Shown piece after piece: positions 61,648 to 64,000 of a stretch of DNA of 64,000 nucleotides; position 1 is the first letter of the stretch, and the number at the start of each line of letters is the position of its first letter. The translations under genes and the position numbers were made by a program. The notes beneath the pieces were generated by a model, which was not told where the DNA came from, did no database searches, and worked only from the letters and a program-made list of their open reading frames with translations. This stretch comes from JADJPO01 sp963750395 (GTDB taxonomy: Bacteria; Actinomycetota; Actinomycetes; Actinomycetales; Kineosporiaceae), in the NCBI GenBank assembly GCA_963750395.1, contig CAVVQM010000007.1, positions 434,001-498,000 of the forward strand. The letters run 5' to 3'.

Positions 61648-63333
61648 GTGAACGCGAACGAGGACACGGCAGGTCAGAACGGACCGCAGGGCGCCTCGGC
61701 CGAGCAGGTCAACCAACTTCGGTCGCAGGTCGCACAGCTGTCCACGCAGAACGACCGGTTGGCCTCGACCCTGCGCGAAGCGCGGGATCAGATCGTCGCA
61801 CTCAAGGCCGAGGTGGACAGGCTGGCACAACCTCCGAACACCTTCGGCGTGGTCGGTTCCATGCCCGACGCGGACGGCGGCGACGAGCCCCCCACGGTCG
61901 AGATCTTCACCTCCGGTCGCAAGATGCGGGTGTCGGTGAGCCCGTCGGTGGACGTCGACGAACTGCACCCCGGCCAGGAGGTCATGCTCAACGAGGCCTT
62001 CAACGTGGTGGCCGCCCGGGAGTTCGAACGCACCGGCGAGATCGTGGTGCTCAAGGAGGTCCTGGGACAGGACCGGGCCCTGGTCGTCGCCCATGCCGAC
62101 GAGGAGCGGGTCGTCTACCTGGCCGGCAGCCTGATCGGGCAGAAGCTGCGGGTCGGCGACGCCTTCACCATGGAGCCGCGATCCGGGTTCATCTTCGAGA
62201 AGATCCCCCGTGCCGAGGTCGAGGAACTGGTCCTCGAGGAGGTCCCGGACATCGAGTACGAGGACATCGGTGGACTGGCCGCCCAGATCGAGCAGATCCG
62301 GGACGCCGTGGAGCTGCCGTTCCTGCATCCCGACCTGTTCCGCGAGCACGGGCTGAAGCCGCCGAAGGGCATTCTGCTCTACGGCCCACCCGGGTGCGGC
62401 AAGACGCTCATCGCCAAGGCGGTGGCGAAGTCGCTGGCCAAGAAGGCCGCCGAGGTCAGCGGCGTCGCCGAGTCCAAGAGCTACTTCCTCAACGTCAAGG
62501 GCCCGGAACTGCTGAACAAGTATGTCGGCGAGACCGAGCGCCACATCCGGCTGATCTTCGCCCGCGCTCGGGAGAAGGCCTCCGAGGGCACCCCCGTGGT
62601 GGTCTTCTTCGACGAGATGGACTCCCTGTTCCGCACCCGCGGCTCGGGCGTCAGCAGCGACGTCGAGACCACGATCGTCCCCCAGCTGCTCAGCGAGATC
62701 GACGGCGTCGAGCGGTTGGAGAACGTCATCGTGATCGGCGCCTCGAACCGTGAGGACATGATCGACCCGGCGATCCTCAGGCCGGGCCGGCTGGACGTCA
62801 AGATCAAGATCCAGCGACCGGACGCCGAGGCGGCCGAGGACATCTTCTCGAAGTACCTGACCGACGACCTGCCTCTGCACGCGGACGACCTCGCGGCCAA
62901 CGGCGGGTCCTCCTCCGCCGCGGTCGCGGCGATGATCATGCGGACCGTGGAGCGGATGTACTCCGAGACCGAGGAGAACCAGTTCCTCGAGGTCACCTAC
63001 GCCAACGGCGACAAGGAGATCCTGTACTTCAAGGACTTCAACTCCGGGGCGATGATCCAGAACATCGTCGACCGGGCCAAGAAGACCGCGATCAAGGATC
63101 TGCTGGAGACCGGTCAACGGGGGATCCGCCTCGACCATCTGCTCTCGGCGTGCGTGGACGAGTTCAAGGAGAACGAGGACCTGCCGAACACCACGAACCC
63201 GGACGACTGGGCCCGGATCTCCGGCAAGAAGGGTGAGCGGATCGTGTACATCCGCACCATCATCCAGGGCAAACAGGGCACCGAACCGGGGCGCACCGTC
63301 GACACGGTGGCCAACACCGGTCAATATCTGTGA
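61648..63333 (+). CDS. arc: Proteasome-associated AAA ATPase ARC/Mpa
   Basis: A 561-residue AAA ATPase that unfolds pupylated proteins into the 20S proteasome. Order: N-terminal coiled coil (about 20-55), interdomain OB region (80-210), AAA module with Walker A GPPGCGKT at 246, FFDEMDSLF Walker B, and the C-terminal GQYL, the penultimate-Tyr tail that docks on the proteasome. GTG 61648 follows GGGAGG by 7-8 nt. Pup, Dop and prcBA are not in this window and the 3' neighbour is convergent. Confidence 0.94.
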   Translation: MNANEDTAGQNGPQGASAEQVNQLRSQVAQLSTQNDRLASTLREARDQIVALKAEVDRLAQPPNTFGVVGSMPDADGGDEPPTVEIFTSGRKMRVSVSPSVDVDELHPGQEVMLNEAFNVVAAREFERTGEIVVLKEVLGQDRALVVAHADEERVVYLAGSLIGQKLRVGDAFTMEPRSGFIFEKIPRAEVEELVLEEVPDIEYEDIGGLAAQIEQIRDAVELPFLHPDLFREHGLKPPKGILLYGPPGCGKTLIAKAVAKSLAKKAAEVSGVAESKSYFLNVKGPELLNKYVGETERHIRLIFARAREKASEGTPVVVFFDEMDSLFRTRGSGVSSDVETTIVPQLLSEIDGVERLENVIVIGASNREDMIDPAILRPGRLDVKIKIQRPDAEAAEDIFSKYLTDDLPLHADDLAANGGSSSAAVAAMIMRTVERMYSETEENQFLEVTYANGDKEILYFKDFNSGAMIQNIVDRAKKTAIKDLLETGQRGIRLDHLLSACVDEFKENEDLPNTTNPDDWARISGKKGERIVYIRTIIQGKQGTEPGRTVDTVANTGQYL

Positions 63334-63932
63334 CAGTCAGGGGACCCGTGAGGATCATGGGACCTGTGAGGATCATGGGCCTGCCGTGCGCTGGCCCGCG
63401 GTCCGGGCAGTAGCAGGTCCAGCAGGAACCGGCTGTCCGGAACGAAGGGCCAGGTGGGATCGGCGAGGTGCTCGTAGAGCTCCTCCTCGGTCCACCACCA
63501 GGCCTGTTCCACCTCGCCGTCGGTGAAGTGGATCCCGCCGTCCCAGACCGTCTCGTAGAGATGCGCCAGATAGTGCGTCCGGTCGTCGCGGTACCAGGCG
63601 GTCAGCAGCGGGCGCAGCACCGGCCCGCCCCCCGCGCCGGGTCGGGCCTCCACCTCGACGCCGATCTCCTCGGCGAGTTCCCGACGAGCCGCGTCCAGCG
63701 GGTCCTCCCCGGCCAACACCACCCCGCCGCAGGCGGCGTCGTGCATCGAGGGCCACAGGTCCTTGCCCGCGCTGCGCCGGTGGACCAAGAGGCGACCGTC
63801 GCTTCGGCGCACCAGCACACCGCTGGCGGCGTGCGGCAGGTTCTGCTCCCGCACGAGTGACCTCGTCGCGGCTCCGGTCGCCCTCCCGACGCGGTCCTCG
63901 GGGTCGTAGAGGGCGACGATCTCCTCGTCCAC
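63321..63932 (-). CDS. NUDIX hydrolase
   Basis: A 203-residue protein with a full Nudix box (GGVVLAGEDPLDAARRELAEEIGVEV) in a central alpha/beta fold, flanked by ASGVLVRRSDGRLLVHRRSAGKDLW and WWWTEEELYEHL. The pattern is close to isopentenyl-diphosphate isomerase-like or YfcD-type Nudix proteins; substrate not assigned. The C-terminus holds a 6-residue repeat (HDPHRS, HDPHGS) from an 18-bp duplication. It overlaps the end of arc by 13 nt on the opposite strand. Confidence 0.85.
   Translation of the reverse strand: MDEEIVALYDPEDRVGRATGAATRSLVREQNLPHAASGVLVRRSDGRLLVHRRSAGKDLWPSMHDAACGGVVLAGEDPLDAARRELAEEIGVEVEARPGAGGGPVLRPLLTAWYRDDRTHYLAHLYETVWDGGIHFTDGEVEQAWWWTEEELYEHLADPTWPFVPDSRFLLDLLLPGPRASARQAHDPHRSHDPHGSPDCHRY
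63341..63376. repeat. 18-bp tandem repeat at the NUDIX 3' end
   Basis: GGGACCCGTGAGGATCAT (63341-63358) is followed by GGGACCTGTGAGGATCAT (63359-63376), 17 of 18 identical. Being a multiple of three, it adds six residues to the NUDIX C-terminus. Confidence 0.65.
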
Positions 63933-63940
63933 GTCGGCGC

Positions 63941-64000
63941 TCAGCCCGCGACCCGGGCGCCGGCCCGGCGGCGCACGATCTCACGCCAGCCGAGCAGGAA
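63941..64000 (-). CDS. C-terminal end of an unidentified gene (partial)
   Basis: The window edge cuts a minus-strand frame whose last 19 residues are FLLGWREIVRRRAGARVAG before TGA at 63941-63943. It ends 8 nt before the NUDIX start, so the two may be cotranscribed. The fragment is too short to identify. Confidence 0.45.
   Translation of the reverse strand, partial: FLLGWREIVRRRAGARVAG

Noticed and set aside
1..64000. CRISPR arrays, insertion sequences, prophage or attachment sites.
   Set aside because: No regularly spaced repeats, transposase, integrase or phage genes are present; the tRNA-Leu has no flanking integrase or duplicated 3' end.

Overview
The window is about 70% G+C and reads as chromosome of a free-living actinobacterium (class Actinomycetes; I cannot fix the order). 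The lineage is supported by mycothiol ligase (mshC), the proteasomal ATPase ARC/Mpa ending in GQYL, an actinobacterial GlgC/GlgM pair, F420-type LLM enzymes, DUF3099, DUF3090 and DUF5703 proteins, and frequent GTG starts. There is no prophage, insertion sequence, CRISPR array or rRNA; the only RNA gene is a tRNA-Leu(GAG).

Layout. 0-17 kb: a neutral zinc peptidase, then a block whose gene families, as I recall, follow Mycobacterium tuberculosis Rv1472-Rv1488: ABC-F ATPase, small HTH protein, enoyl-CoA hydratase, fabG, FabI/InhA reductase, NfeD, SPFH/stomatin. Into it are set an ABC exporter, SURF1/DUF3099, a SixA-like phosphatase and the divergent glgC/glgM pair. 17-25 kb: lytic transglycosylase, TSUP permease, SpoU methyltransferase, a degenerate EAL protein facing a PAS-PAS protein, an Ala-rich gene with an apparent frameshift, and a sulfotransferase-like gene. 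25-33 kb: succinate dehydrogenase sdhC-A-B, a CoA-disulfide-reductase-like flavoprotein, a small membrane protein, a two-RCK potassium channel and an aminotransferase. 33-38 kb: a three-gene sulfur-uptake operon (Cys-rich protein plus two YeeE/YedE permeases), a secreted subtilase with a propeller-like tail, a lipoprotein L,D-transpeptidase and the tRNA. 38-64 kb: a block with the content of M. tuberculosis Rv2115c-Rv2141c: M20 peptidase, uppP, phosphoglycerate mutase-like, DUF3090, SCO1664-like kinase, mshC, PAC2, metH, trmI, ARC. It is interrupted by a branched-chain-type ABC importer that runs into metH.

Strongest observations. (1) At least sixteen genes have a TANNNT hexamer 6-8 nt before the start codon, the pattern of leaderless mRNAs; glgC/glgM and one other divergent pair have outward -10 elements only 22-26 bp apart. 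(2) The leader of the ABC importer has an 8-residue ORF whose stop codon lies in one of two mutually exclusive hairpins, preceded by a perfect 11-bp inverted repeat. (3) Five genes need a one-base frame correction, four of them within about 3.3 kb (39.4-42.6 kb), which points either to local consensus error or to real decay, including in uppP. (4) The sulfur-uptake operon has a clear -35/-10 promoter, a 14-bp palindrome beside it and an uncharacterised four-Cys protein as first gene. (5) Short tandem duplications (14-18 bp) lie at the 3' ends of three genes.
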